The notes beneath the pieces were generated by a model. The model had not been told where the DNA came from. It saw only the letters and a program-made list of their open reading frames with translations, and ran no database searches. DNA of 64,000 nt from Acinetobacter sp. SAAs474 (GTDB taxonomy: Bacteria; Pseudomonadota; Gammaproteobacteria; Pseudomonadales; Moraxellaceae): NCBI RefSeq assembly GCF_032823475.1, contig NZ_CP127915.1, forward strand, positions 1,984,001 through 2,048,000, in the 5' to 3' direction. Within the stretch, counting starts at the first letter, position 1. Every line of letters begins with the position of its first letter. Positions 1 to 8,051 of this stretch are shown here, piece by piece. The position numbers and the translations under genes were made by a program.

Positions 1-230
1 TTTTAATGATTGGATTTCTTTTACTAGACTCAATCAGCAGTTTTAGACGTGATCACATGTTTAAAATGAATATTATGATGATTTAATATTTATTTTTTTC
101 AACAACTCAAAAAAAATTACCAACCCAGAAGGTATATATATAGATAAATTCGGTTTTGGACATTTTTTTAGCCTTGTCTCACAGTAAATAACACAGGATT
201 TGAGAGTGTTTCATTTGCGGGAGGCAAACG
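1..230. other. upstream region of the aromatic-acid symporter
   Basis: AT-rich leader with no reading frame I would support. Its right end carries a purine-rich ribosome-binding site (GGGAGG, about 218-223) placed correctly for the ATG at 231. I see no convincing operator for a regulator, and no regulator gene lies inside the window on this side. Confidence 0.5.
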
Positions 231-1589
231 ATGGAAGCCAACAGATTAAATATTAATACTGTGATTGATGATGCTAAATTTACGCCATTTCATTGGAATA
301 TTTTATTTTGGTGTTTATTGATTATTATTTTTGATGGTTATGACTTGGTCATTTATGGTGTGGCATTACCTTTATTAATGCAAGAATGGTCGCTGACTGC
401 TGTACAAGCAGGATTACTGGCCAGTACTGCACTTTTTGGTATGATGTTTGGTGCCATGTGTTTTGGTACTTTATCCGATAAAATTGGCCGTAAAAAAACC
501 ATTATGATTTGTGTGGCAATTTTTAGTGGCTTTACCTTCTTGGGTGCTTTTGCATCTACACCGACTGAATTTGGTCTGTTAAGATTTCTAGCAGGTTTAG
601 GTATTGGTGGTGTCATGCCGAATGTTGTAGCATTAATGACCGAATATTCACCGAAACGTATGCGTAGTACCTTAGTGGCTTTAATGTTCAGTGGTTATGC
701 AATTGGTGGTATGACATCTGCCTTATTAGGTGCTTGGTTGGTGCCTCAATTTGGTTGGAAAATCATGTTTTATATAGCGTGTATTCCTTTTGTTGCATTG
801 CCTATTATTTGGAAATATTTACCAGAATCATTGCTTTATTTAACCAATAAAGGAAACAAATCACAGGTAGAACACATTGTTGCAAAAATTGCACCTGAGC
901 AAAAAGTCACGGCACAAACCCAATTTATCGTACATGAAGTCATGCAGGGAGATGAAGCACCTTTAAAAGCATTATTTCAGCAAGGGCGTTTAATGAGTAC
1001 CTTGATGTTTTGGATTGCTTTCTTTATGTGTTTATTGATGGTTTATGCATTAGGAAGTTGGTTACCTAAACTGATGATTCAGGCAGGCTATTCACTCGGT
1101 GCAAGTATGATCTTTTTATTTGCTTTGAATATTGGCGGTATGATTGGCGCAATTGGTGGTGGAATATTGGCTGATCGCTTTAATATTAAAAAGGTATTAG
1201 GGATTATGTTTGTCTGTGGTGCATTGGCTTTGATTTTACTTGGCTTTAATAGTCCACAAATGGTGTTGTATACATTAATTGCTATAGCTGGCGCAGCCAC
1301 GATAGGTTCTCAAATTTTACTGTATACTTTTGTTGCGCAATATTATCCATCTACTGTACGTTCTACAGGCATGGGGTGGGCATCTGGAATTGGTCGCATA
1401 GGTGCAATTGTGGGTCCTGTATTAACAGGTGCTTTGTTGGGTTTTGAATTGCCACATCAAATGAATTTTCTCGTAATTGCTGTGCCAGGAATTATTGCAG
1501 CAATCGCCGTATTTTCAGTGAATCAAAAAACTTCAGTTGAAAATACCATGCAAGCAAGATTGATGCATAAAGCTGCCACCTCCAAATGA
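231..1589 (+). CDS. MFS aromatic acid:H+ symporter (AAHS family, BenK/PcaK-like)
   Basis: Inner-membrane major facilitator of 452 residues, the usual length for aromatic acid:proton symporters. The N-terminal half has the AAHS hallmark in TM1, a DGYDLVIYGVALP stretch (residues about 36-48), whose Asp is needed for transport in PcaK and BenK. The loop between TM2 and TM3 carries the MFS motif GTLSDKIGRKK, and a second GILADRFNIKK copy occurs in the C-terminal half, so twelve TM segments are expected. The start is supported by GGGAGG eight bases upstream. The next gene is a porin of a type often paired with organic-acid uptake, so the pair probably moves an aromatic or dicarboxylic acid across both membranes. 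No catabolic enzyme for such a compound lies beside it, so the substrate is unknown. It could also be annotated as a benzoate, 4-hydroxybenzoate, vanillate or hydroxycinnamate carrier; I cannot choose between these. Confidence 0.88.
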   Translation: MEANRLNINTVIDDAKFTPFHWNILFWCLLIIIFDGYDLVIYGVALPLLMQEWSLTAVQAGLLASTALFGMMFGAMCFGTLSDKIGRKKTIMICVAIFSGFTFLGAFASTPTEFGLLRFLAGLGIGGVMPNVVALMTEYSPKRMRSTLVALMFSGYAIGGMTSALLGAWLVPQFGWKIMFYIACIPFVALPIIWKYLPESLLYLTNKGNKSQVEHIVAKIAPEQKVTAQTQFIVHEVMQGDEAPLKALFQQGRLMSTLMFWIAFFMCLLMVYALGSWLPKLMIQAGYSLGASMIFLFALNIGGMIGAIGGGILADRFNIKKVLGIMFVCGALALILLGFNSPQMVLYTLIAIAGAATIGSQILLYTFVAQYYPSTVRSTGMGWASGIGRIGAIVGPVLTGALLGFELPHQMNFLVIAVPGIIAAIAVFSVNQKTSVENTMQARLMHKAATSK

Positions 1590-2010
1590 TTACAACATTG
1601 GATCATTAAGTGGTATCACGTATCTGATGATACTAAGCCTAAATATTGAAGCAACGCCATGATTTGATATTAATTTTTTAAAAACAGAGTATTAGTGCTA
1701 TTTTTATAAAAAAGATGACCTCATGAGACTAGAATTAATTCGTCTGTTTACTAGGGATTCATGTATAAATAGTACTTTAATACTTAAAGTTTAGGCTTTT
1801 AAATTGTATTTATTTTAAGACAAATGGCTTTTAAATTTTATGAATATGTTTTACATCAAAGTTTTATTGATTCTATCAAGATAATCAACAGCATTACTGA
1901 TGATAAAAAATAGAGCATGATAAAAGCCATATTGACTTAGGGATATATGTTCAGGAAATGGCAATAGAATGGATCGATTGCCATCAATAAAAACTCCATA
2001 TGAGGTTAGG
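1590..2010. other. intergenic spacer between symporter and porin
   Basis: About 420 AT-rich bases. I see no gene and no clear terminator after the symporter. A GAGGTTAGG tract (2002-2010) directly before the ATG at 2011 serves as the porin ribosome-binding site. An in-frame ATG at 1969 lacks such a site. Confidence 0.5.
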
Positions 2011-3291
2011 ATGAATACTCATACACGTAATTTAAAACCTTTAGCCTATGCGATATTATCGTTGGTTAGTTTACCAACATGGGCTGCAGCAAATCCAGAA
2101 ATTGAACAGTTACAACGAGAGGTCAATGAACTTAAACAGCTCATTCAGCAAATGAATGTGCAACAGCAACAACAAGCGATAAGCTTGACTCAATTACCAG
2201 CACCAGTACAAAGTACAGCCACGATCGAAAAGCTTAAAACCACTTTACCGATGACGAAAAGTGGCGTTGATGTACAGCTTTATGGCAATGTACGTCTAGA
2301 TGCGCTGTATCAGATTGAAGGTGGTAATGCATCAAGACTATATAATCAAATTAATACAGTCCCTTTAAAGGGTGATCCTTCTAGTCCAGATCAATTTAAA
2401 TCTTCATTGGCTGCAACTCGATTGGGCCTAGATTTTAATACTAAAACCACTAAAGGTGATATTGCTGGTAAGATCGAAGTCGATTTCCTAGGCGCGAATG
2501 ACACGCTACGTTTACGTCATGCTTATCTAACATATCAAAATTGGTTAATTGGTCAGACCTGGTCTAACTTTGCCGTACCTGATTATATGCCAGAATCTAT
2601 TGATGCATTGGGATATGTAGGGGGAGCAATTAAACGTAATCCACAAATACGTTATAGCCAGAAATTTAATCCAGCGACCAATATTGTGTGGGCTTTAGAA
2701 GATCCAAAAGACGATAACTCAAAATCACGTTTTCCAGCATTAAGCGCAAGATTTAATCATCAATTTAATGATGATCTAAAAATGAGTGCACGTGCCATGG
2801 TGAATGAAAAGAAAACTGCTGAGGATCATGAGACAGCTTGGGGTGTTGGTTTGGGGATGAAATATGATCTATTTGAAAACACCAGTATTAAAGCAGATTA
2901 CTATCATGTAAAAGGGGACAGCAGTTTTATTCCATGGACCAATAAAGGATTTTTGGTAAATGCTCAAGATGAAATTATTGCAACCAATAAATTTGATTCT
3001 ATTACGGTCGGAATTACACAAAAAATTAAGCCTAACTTACGAACTACCATAGGTTATGGTTATATGCGTTCACCGGATAATCAGCAATATATTGATGCTT
3101 TAGCAGATCCGACTACTGCCAATAAAAGCCTATGGCAAGTCTGGGCCAATATTTTTTATAATCCGGTTAAACCGATTAGCTATGGTGTAGAGTATGTTTA
3201 TGGTGAACGTACTGCTTTTAAAGACAATACACATGGTCATGATAAAGGGGTAGATAATCGCTTTAATTTTGTCGTGATGTATGATTTCTAA
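2011..3291 (+). CDS. DcaP-like outer-membrane porin
   Basis: Predicted trimeric outer-membrane channel of the DcaP-like family, 426 residues from this start. The order of elements fits the family: a signal peptide ending near PTWAAA (about residues 1-27), a periplasmic coiled-coil segment rich in Leu, Glu and Gln (about 30-60, including a run of Gln), then a beta-barrel starting at VQLYGNVRLDALY and ending in the outer-membrane C-terminal motif VVMYDF. ATG 2011 is chosen because AGG-rich bases lie directly upstream and the signal peptide then begins correctly; starting at 1969 would add 14 non-signal residues. Known DcaP proteins pass dicarboxylates and other small anions. The adjacent AAHS symporter suggests that the two act in sequence on an organic acid, which is inference. 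Confidence 0.85.
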   Translation: MNTHTRNLKPLAYAILSLVSLPTWAAANPEIEQLQREVNELKQLIQQMNVQQQQQAISLTQLPAPVQSTATIEKLKTTLPMTKSGVDVQLYGNVRLDALYQIEGGNASRLYNQINTVPLKGDPSSPDQFKSSLAATRLGLDFNTKTTKGDIAGKIEVDFLGANDTLRLRHAYLTYQNWLIGQTWSNFAVPDYMPESIDALGYVGGAIKRNPQIRYSQKFNPATNIVWALEDPKDDNSKSRFPALSARFNHQFNDDLKMSARAMVNEKKTAEDHETAWGVGLGMKYDLFENTSIKADYYHVKGDSSFIPWTNKGFLVNAQDEIIATNKFDSITVGITQKIKPNLRTTIGYGYMRSPDNQQYIDALADPTTANKSLWQVWANIFYNPVKPISYGVEYVYGERTAFKDNTHGHDKGVDNRFNFVVMYDF

Positions 3292-3310
3292 TTTTATCTA
3301 AGCGTGGATA

Positions 3311-3343
3311 CATGACATAGTTCAATCACTATGTCATGATTTT
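3311..3343 (+). terminator. terminator after the porin gene
   Basis: Perfect 11-bp inverted repeat (CATGACATAGT, 3311-3321, pairing with 3328-3338) around a 6-base loop, followed by ATTTT. It starts 19 bases after the porin stop. The T tract is short, so termination may be partial. Confidence 0.7.
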
Positions 3344-3380
3344 AAAATATTAATGTATTAAAAAAAGTATCAAGATCAGA

Positions 3381-3409
3381 TTCGACTTTGATAATTTTAT
3401 TTGTATACT
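3381..3409 (+). promoter_or_regulatory. putative sigma-70 promoter of the channel-like gene
   Basis: TTCGAC (3381-3386), a 17-base spacer and TATACT (3404-3409). The same TATACT -10 hexamer appears before map and ffs in this window. Transcription would begin near 3415, which argues against a translation start at 3401. Confidence 0.45.
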
Positions 3410-3439
3410 GTTTACTCTTGTTATTTTAGATCTTTTGCC

Positions 3440-4168
3440 TTGAAAAGTATTAAAGCTTATTTATTAGATCATCATCAGTCGCTACGTAAGTTATTATATT
3501 TTTTAATGATTGTTGCTTCTGTTGTTTTAATTATTAATATTTCAATAGAAACTTTTCAGCATGATGCTTTTGTAGCACATGCGATTTATTTACAAATCCA
3601 ATTTTGGATTTGCATTTTTTTTACCGTAAATTTTTTTATTTTTTTCTTATTGGCTGAGAAAAAAATAAAATTTTTAATGAAATACTCCATTTTATTATTA
3701 TTTTGTATACCGTATTTAAGTTTATTAAATTATACCTCGATTAAATTAACCCCAGAACAAATTTATTTAATTGGATCTTTGCCATTATTTAGAGGTGGTT
3801 TGGCTTTGGTCATGTTGATTTTACTCTTGGTCAAACGTAACACGACTGCTTTATTTATTTCTTATAATTTGCTGTTATTTGCTGTGGTGTATTTTATTAG
3901 TCTGATTTTTTTTATTTTTGAGCGTAATGTCAACCATGAAGTTCATACCTATAAAGATGCACTGTGGTGGGCTGGGATGACGGTGACGACCTTAGGGCCG
4001 AATATTATTCCAGTTACGGACATCGGGCGAATATTAACTATCGTACTGGCTGGAACAGGCATGACAGCTTTTCCAATTTTTACGGTGTATTTAACCTCAG
4101 TTGTCAACCGTTTTACGCAAAATGAAAGGGATGCAAAGCATAATGACAAGCAACATAACCAAAATTAA
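3440..4168 (+). CDS. six-TM ion-channel-like membrane protein with atypical pore signature
   Basis: Very hydrophobic protein with about five TM segments, then a pore-loop-like stretch and a last TM helix. This is the layout of tetrameric cation channels (Ion_trans_2 type). The segment ALWWAGMTVTTLGPN, then IPVTDIGRIL (codons around 3959-4030), aligns by eye with the K+ channel pore helix and filter, where TTVGYGD followed by PVTxxGR is usual. Here the filter reads TTLGPN, so Tyr-Gly-Asp is missing and K+ selectivity cannot be assumed. I place the start at TTG 3440 because a promoter appears to overlap the earlier TTG at 3401, but neither has a good Shine-Dalgarno site and the start is uncertain. 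The helix before the pore has few positive charges, so voltage sensing is not evident. The stop overlaps the convergent aminotransferase stop by four bases. Confidence 0.6.
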   Translation: MKSIKAYLLDHHQSLRKLLYFLMIVASVVLIINISIETFQHDAFVAHAIYLQIQFWICIFFTVNFFIFFLLAEKKIKFLMKYSILLLFCIPYLSLLNYTSIKLTPEQIYLIGSLPLFRGGLALVMLILLLVKRNTTALFISYNLLLFAVVYFISLIFFIFERNVNHEVHTYKDALWWAGMTVTTLGPNIIPVTDIGRILTIVLAGTGMTAFPIFTVYLTSVVNRFTQNERDAKHNDKQHNQN

Positions 4169-5367
4169 TCTTGCAGATCATATTTTTTTAAAACATTGAG
4201 AATCATAGAAAACTTCTCATCATCTAGCCATAGAGAGTTACTGATCGTGAAGCTCGATGCGGCAAACTGTACCGCATTTGGTGTTACGGCCTTGATATGT
4301 GCTAAATGTGGATAATCAGCAATCGCATGGACAAATAGTTTGGTTACGCCCAAATGACTGCGCCATAATTCATTGAGGATTTTTTTACATAAATGTGAAT
4401 TGTAAACAATAATCAACAGAAATGGAAAATTACTTTGTGTATGCGGCGCTTCACAAAAAACTTTTAAATAAGAAAGCTGACGTAATTGTGCAATACGTTG
4501 ATGGGCTTGTTGACGTAATTTTTGCCAGTAATCAGGTAGTCTTTCGGCTGCGTTAGCAGCCACTTGGCTACGCCATCTACCGAGCTGATGAATGGGAATA
4601 TCCGCTGGTCCAAAATCATCACCAACTGCCGCAATTTCATCATGTCGATCGAGTGATTTACGTCGTGGATAACCATACAATAATGTGAGCGAGAGTGGAT
4701 GATAAAAAAGATAGTATCCGATTAATTCAAAACAACGTTTTAATTCCCATAAAAAAAGTTGTGGCAGTTGTTGTGCTTTATCGTGTAATTCTTGATGTAG
4801 CGCCGAATGTCGGCTGAAAACTAGCCCACCTTCAGCACTGGTTAAGCCTTTCCCAAAGGCCAAGCTAAAAAAACCAATGTCACCTCGTAAACCGACACTT
4901 TGTCCTTTATCTTGTGCACCAAGTGCTTGAGCGGCATCTTCAATAATATAACAACCGACATTTTTAGCCAGTGTTTGTATTTGCTCAAAAGGATAAACCA
5001 GACCAGCATAGTGTGTGACAATAATGGCCAAGGTATTATTATTGACAAGTGATACTAACTGCATTTCATCCATGACATAATCTGCCAAGCTCAGATCACA
5101 AAGCACAGGTACTAAGCCGATTTTTTCCACAGCGAGTACCACTAATGGACATGTCCAAGCTGGAATGATCACTTGATTTCTATGAGGACAACGCTGTTGT
5201 AATACTTCGAGACTTAAGATCAGAGCAACGGTACCAGAGCAGGTTAATGCCGGTATGGGAATATTCAATAATTGAGCAATTTTTTGATTTAAAGCCAGAT
5301 CAGGAGAATCATATAGATCCTGAAATTGGGGGGCTAAACCAGCAGTGGGCGGAATTTCATAATACAT
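4165..5367 (-). CDS. DegT/DnrJ/EryC1/StrS-type PLP aminotransferase
   Basis: Fold-type I PLP enzyme of 400 residues, the usual size for sugar aminotransferases of the ArnB/DegT group. Visible landmarks are the cofactor Asp in IIEDAAQALG (D144), the Schiff-base Lys in SLAFGKGLTSAEGG (K173), and an N-terminal phosphate-binding region around CSGTVALILS (43-52). Family members transfer an amino group, usually from glutamate, to a keto-sugar or cyclitol. It is the last gene of a leftward operon, 17 bases after the second small transporter. No nucleotide-sugar dehydratase, epimerase or glycosyltransferase is nearby, so a nucleotide sugar is not assured as substrate. The C-terminal third is less typical, so the family is secure and the substrate unknown. 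Confidence 0.82.
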   Translation of the reverse strand: MYYEIPPTAGLAPQFQDLYDSPDLALNQKIAQLLNIPIPALTCSGTVALILSLEVLQQRCPHRNQVIIPAWTCPLVVLAVEKIGLVPVLCDLSLADYVMDEMQLVSLVNNNTLAIIVTHYAGLVYPFEQIQTLAKNVGCYIIEDAAQALGAQDKGQSVGLRGDIGFFSLAFGKGLTSAEGGLVFSRHSALHQELHDKAQQLPQLFLWELKRCFELIGYYLFYHPLSLTLLYGYPRRKSLDRHDEIAAVGDDFGPADIPIHQLGRWRSQVAANAAERLPDYWQKLRQQAHQRIAQLRQLSYLKVFCEAPHTQSNFPFLLIIVYNSHLCKKILNELWRSHLGVTKLFVHAIADYPHLAHIKAVTPNAVQFAASSFTISNSLWLDDEKFSMILNVLKKYDLQD

Positions 5368-5384
5368 GATGAATGACCCTAAAT

Positions 5385-5777
5385 TTAATCTATTGAATGT
5401 GGTGATACTTCAGCAGATTCTGATTTAGCTAAAAACATTACGCCCGCTAAAATAAGTATTGCACCAATGATTTTGCTTAAGGTCAATGGTTCATGAAATA
5501 GCCAAATAGACAATAAAGTTACGCTAATAATTTCTAAGTGTGAGGCTGCAAAGGCTGGTCCTACTGGTGCATGACGCAATAAGGTCATCCAGGTAAAAAA
5601 TGCTCCAATATAACCAATAAAAGCACCATAAATCCAAGGATGACTAAAAATACGTATTAGCCATGGTAAGTCAAAGGTGACTGGAAGTGCATAGATGGAT
5701 GCATATTTAAAGCTAATTTGTGCCAAGGTATCAAAGCATATCAGGACCAAGAAACCAATAATATAAAAATATCTCAT
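5385..5777 (-). CDS. small four-TM EamA/SMR-like transporter subunit (first of a pair)
   Basis: Protein of 130 residues with four predicted TM helices and the end pattern of drug/metabolite transporters: a small-residue-rich third helix, then FHEPLTLSKIIGAILILAGV, the usual closing motif of EamA and SMR half-proteins. Its size is that of one half of a full EamA exporter, so it should act as a dimer. The neighbour at 5774-6133 has the same plan and overlaps its start by four bases (ATGA), suggesting a heterodimer as in the ArnE/ArnF flippase or paired SMR proteins. Together with the DegT enzyme downstream it may move an aminated product or lipid-linked intermediate across the inner membrane. 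The substrate is inference. Confidence 0.75.
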   Translation of the reverse strand: MRYFYIIGFLVLICFDTLAQISFKYASIYALPVTFDLPWLIRIFSHPWIYGAFIGYIGAFFTWMTLLRHAPVGPAFAASHLEIISVTLLSIWLFHEPLTLSKIIGAILILAGVMFLAKSESAEVSPHSID

Positions 5778-6133
5778 CCACCAACCCCAACCACCATGAC
5801 GCCAAGTGTAATTAAAATAACCCCGATCAGCCGATTTTTAGTAATTTTTTCATGAAAGAATAAACGGCCAGCAATCATGATGACGACAATATTAATACTT
5901 CCTAGCATGACGCCGTTAGAAAGGGGAACAAAAGATAAAAATGCCAGCCATACAATAAACTCGAGAATATAGCTGAATATGCCCACCCATAACCAAGGTC
6001 GTTTTGCCATATATTGCCAATGGGCTAAACCAGAGTGGTTTAAGTTTTCTGTTGCTGCGGCTTTAAATGCGAGTTGTCCCACAGTATCAACCACAATGGT
6101 GATAAACCAGACAGTAATAACGATAGGGCTCAT
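5774..6133 (-). CDS. small four-TM EamA/SMR-like transporter subunit (second of a pair)
   Basis: Protein of 119 residues, four predicted TM helices, ending in FFHEKITKNRLIGVILITLGV, the same closing motif as its partner. An Asp in helix 1 (TIVVDTVGQLAFK) occupies a similar place to the Asp in the partner (ICFDTLAQISFK); in SMR proteins an acidic residue in helix 1 binds the substrate or proton. The start directly abuts the hydrolase stop (6134), and its end overlaps the partner start by four bases, so the two are almost certainly translated together in similar amounts. Inner-membrane location is clear; the cargo is unknown. Confidence 0.75.
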   Translation of the reverse strand: MSPIVITVWFITIVVDTVGQLAFKAAATENLNHSGLAHWQYMAKRPWLWVGIFSYILEFIVWLAFLSFVPLSNGVMLGSINIVVIMIAGRLFFHEKITKNRLIGVILITLGVMVVGVGG

Positions 6134-6961
6134 TTAGGCAGATACTTTTGTGATTGAAGAAAAATCTTCGATGAATTGAAGTGATTCATTAATCACTTGT
6201 TTACGATCATTATCAATGGTGATCATATGATAGCTGTTATATAACCAGATCAAGCGTTTGGGACCACGAATATGGCTATAAATCATTTCAGAGTTTTTAC
6301 GATGTGCAATATCATCATCAAAAGCATGCAAACAGAGACAAGGTGCCGTAATTTGACGAAGATGCTTGCGTACATCACGAGATAGTTTTTGTAATTCATA
6401 AAGTGAATACCAAGGATTGCCAGGTAATCCTGCAACACTACTATCATCGCTATTCATCGCATTGACAATACGATCACGCAGACTTTTATTTTTAATACCA
6501 TATGGTTCGGCTTCATCAAACGTTGTGTGTTTAAAACGATTGATTTTTGACACAATAGGTAATCCAACGGGCCCGATTAATTTGGACCAAGTGGGAACAC
6601 TCCAGCCATTATATTTAAAAGTGGGACTATAGCTAATTACACCATTAACATGGTGTTCAGATGCATATTTCAGAGCAAGCAGAGCACCCATAGAGAGTCC
6701 AGCGACAAATATTTGTGTTGTTTCTTGTCTTAGGGCTCTCGCTGCAGTACAGACACTCGCGTACCAATCTTGCCAATTCGTTTTAATTAAATCATCAATA
6801 TCGCCACAATGACCAGCCAATTGTACGCCATAAACACTATAGCCTGCTTGATTAAATTGTCGGGCAATACCACGAACTTCATTTGGGGTACCTGTCAAAC
6901 CATGAATTAATAGGATACCAATATGGTTGCCTTTTAGAAAAAAAGAATGATCTTGAATCAT
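6134..6961 (-). CDS. alpha/beta hydrolase, carboxylesterase-like
   Basis: Serine hydrolase of 275 residues. The oxyanion-hole motif HGLTGTP lies near the N terminus (residues 20-26), the nucleophile elbow is GLSMG (Ser90), the acidic residue is probably in HAFDDDIAH (Asp215-217), and the catalytic His in NSYHMITID (His245). The arrangement matches Est30-type carboxylesterases and monoacylglycerol-lipase relatives. No signal peptide is seen, so it should be cytoplasmic. It overlaps the upstream phosphatase by four bases and abuts the downstream transporter, so it belongs to this operon. It could release or transfer an acyl group in the pathway, act as a thioesterase, or detoxify a by-product; sequence alone does not decide. 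Confidence 0.8.
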   Translation of the reverse strand: MIQDHSFFLKGNHIGILLIHGLTGTPNEVRGIARQFNQAGYSVYGVQLAGHCGDIDDLIKTNWQDWYASVCTAARALRQETTQIFVAGLSMGALLALKYASEHHVNGVISYSPTFKYNGWSVPTWSKLIGPVGLPIVSKINRFKHTTFDEAEPYGIKNKSLRDRIVNAMNSDDSSVAGLPGNPWYSLYELQKLSRDVRKHLRQITAPCLCLHAFDDDIAHRKNSEMIYSHIRGPKRLIWLYNSYHMITIDNDRKQVINESLQFIEDFSSITKVSA

Positions 6962-7659
6962 GATGTGACAGTACCTGAAAGAACAAAATTTTCTAAATAG
7001 TGAACAGCATCACCCAATGTATAAATAGGTTGAAAGGAAATACCTTGTTGTTCACAGTGCTGAATTAATGATTTTTTTGCAAATACATAATGCGCATTGC
7101 CCGCCAAACAGAAATCTGAACGTCCATCACCAATTAGGATAATATTTTGATGTAACTGTTGTGCTGCCTGTTGGCATTTACATGTACCACTTTGATAAAG
7201 ACAACGTGGATTTTCATATGGAAATTCAAGTGTCCATTGACGTGATGAAATTTGAATTAATCGATTTGCGATCACTGGCAAGTATTCCAATTGATAACGT
7301 TTCAATAAGTAGTAAATAACCTGATCAAGTCCATCACTAACAATGGTTAAAGGAATCTGATGACTATTGCAAAACTGTACAAGATCCAAAAAAGTGAGGT
7401 CTAATTCAAGTTGATCAAGACAATGGTGTAGCTCTTCAATAGACATATTTAAAAGTTCAACTTGTTTTTTCATACAAAGTTTAGAACCGATTAAACCGTG
7501 TTGCCATTGTTGTTCGATTTCTACCCATCCATGCTGAGCAAATTGGTGTAAAAGTTGATCTGTTGTATCATTTAAGCTGATAGTGCCATCAAAATCACAA
7601 AAAATATGTAATGGTTTTTGGGAAAAAATTGGGGAAAGTAGGGAATTAGTTACCAACAT
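6958..7659 (-). CDS. HAD-superfamily phosphatase (MtnX/SerB-like)
   Basis: Haloacid-dehalogenase-type phosphatase of 233 residues. Motif I is FCDFDGTIS (Asp22 nucleophile, Asp24 acid/base), motif II is IVSDG (Ser108), a Lys-containing stretch follows (CKCQQ, about 160-164), and motif III is LIGDGRSDFCLA (Asp178 and Asp182). The whole is nearest to the IB subgroup that includes phosphoserine phosphatase and the methionine-salvage phosphatase MtnX, but no other salvage gene is present. As first gene of the leftward operon, overlapping the hydrolase by four bases, it probably removes phosphate from a pathway intermediate. Substrate unknown. Confidence 0.8.
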   Translation of the reverse strand: MLVTNSLLSPIFSQKPLHIFCDFDGTISLNDTTDQLLHQFAQHGWVEIEQQWQHGLIGSKLCMKKQVELLNMSIEELHHCLDQLELDLTFLDLVQFCNSHQIPLTIVSDGLDQVIYYLLKRYQLEYLPVIANRLIQISSRQWTLEFPYENPRCLYQSGTCKCQQAAQQLHQNIILIGDGRSDFCLAGNAHYVFAKKSLIQHCEQQGISFQPIYTLGDAVHYLENFVLSGTVTS

Positions 7660-8051
7660 TGGGTTCTCACAAAAGTATTATTGTATTTAGGCTGTCAAAA
7701 ATGGGTTAAATATAATATTTATTTTAATCTTATTTTTTAATGATGAAGAAAAATGTAGCCTAGTTGTTACAAATTTTACACAGTGTATAATCTTTGTTGT
7801 AGTTCTATCTAGAATAGAATTTAGCAAATTTTTTAAAAATAATCAAATTATTTAATTGCACCATATATTATTGGTGATAATATTTGATATCATCATAAAA
7901 TAATAAAAATAGAATAAGTTTATGCTATATAAAGCGAATTCTTATAATGTAAATTTATTTTTCAATTGACTTAATTATTAATAATTAGATTACAGATGAT
8001 ATTGATAGGTGATTAAAAATAGTGATTCATTTTGATTTAAATGGAAAATAT
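7660..8051. other. divergent control region of the aminotransferase cluster
   Basis: About 390 very AT-rich bases between the leftward operon (first ATG at 7659) and the rightward outer-membrane gene (ATG at 8052). The rightward promoter is listed separately. A second rightward -10-like hexamer (TATAAT, 7943-7948) has no good -35. On the minus strand TTGACA lies at 7693-7698, but the best -10 at a tolerable spacing is poor (TACTTT, 7672-7677) and would leave a leader of only a few bases. No gene is seen. Confidence 0.5.
7764..7791 (+). promoter_or_regulatory. sigma-70-type promoter reading toward the MipA-like gene
   Basis: TTGTTA (7764-7769), a 16-base spacer and a perfect TATAAT (7786-7791). 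It would start a transcript near 7797 with a leader of about 255 bases before the ATG at 8052. No compact leader structure is evident by eye. Confidence 0.55.

Noticed and set aside
7672..7698. Minus-strand TTGACA with TACTTT as promoter of the leftward operon
   Set aside because: The spacer is short and the implied leader would be only a few bases; the true promoter is probably elsewhere in the divergent region.
8022..8051. Upstream GTG as start of the MipA-like protein
   Set aside because: It would place ten non-signal residues before the signal peptide and lacks a ribosome-binding site; ATG 8052 fits better.
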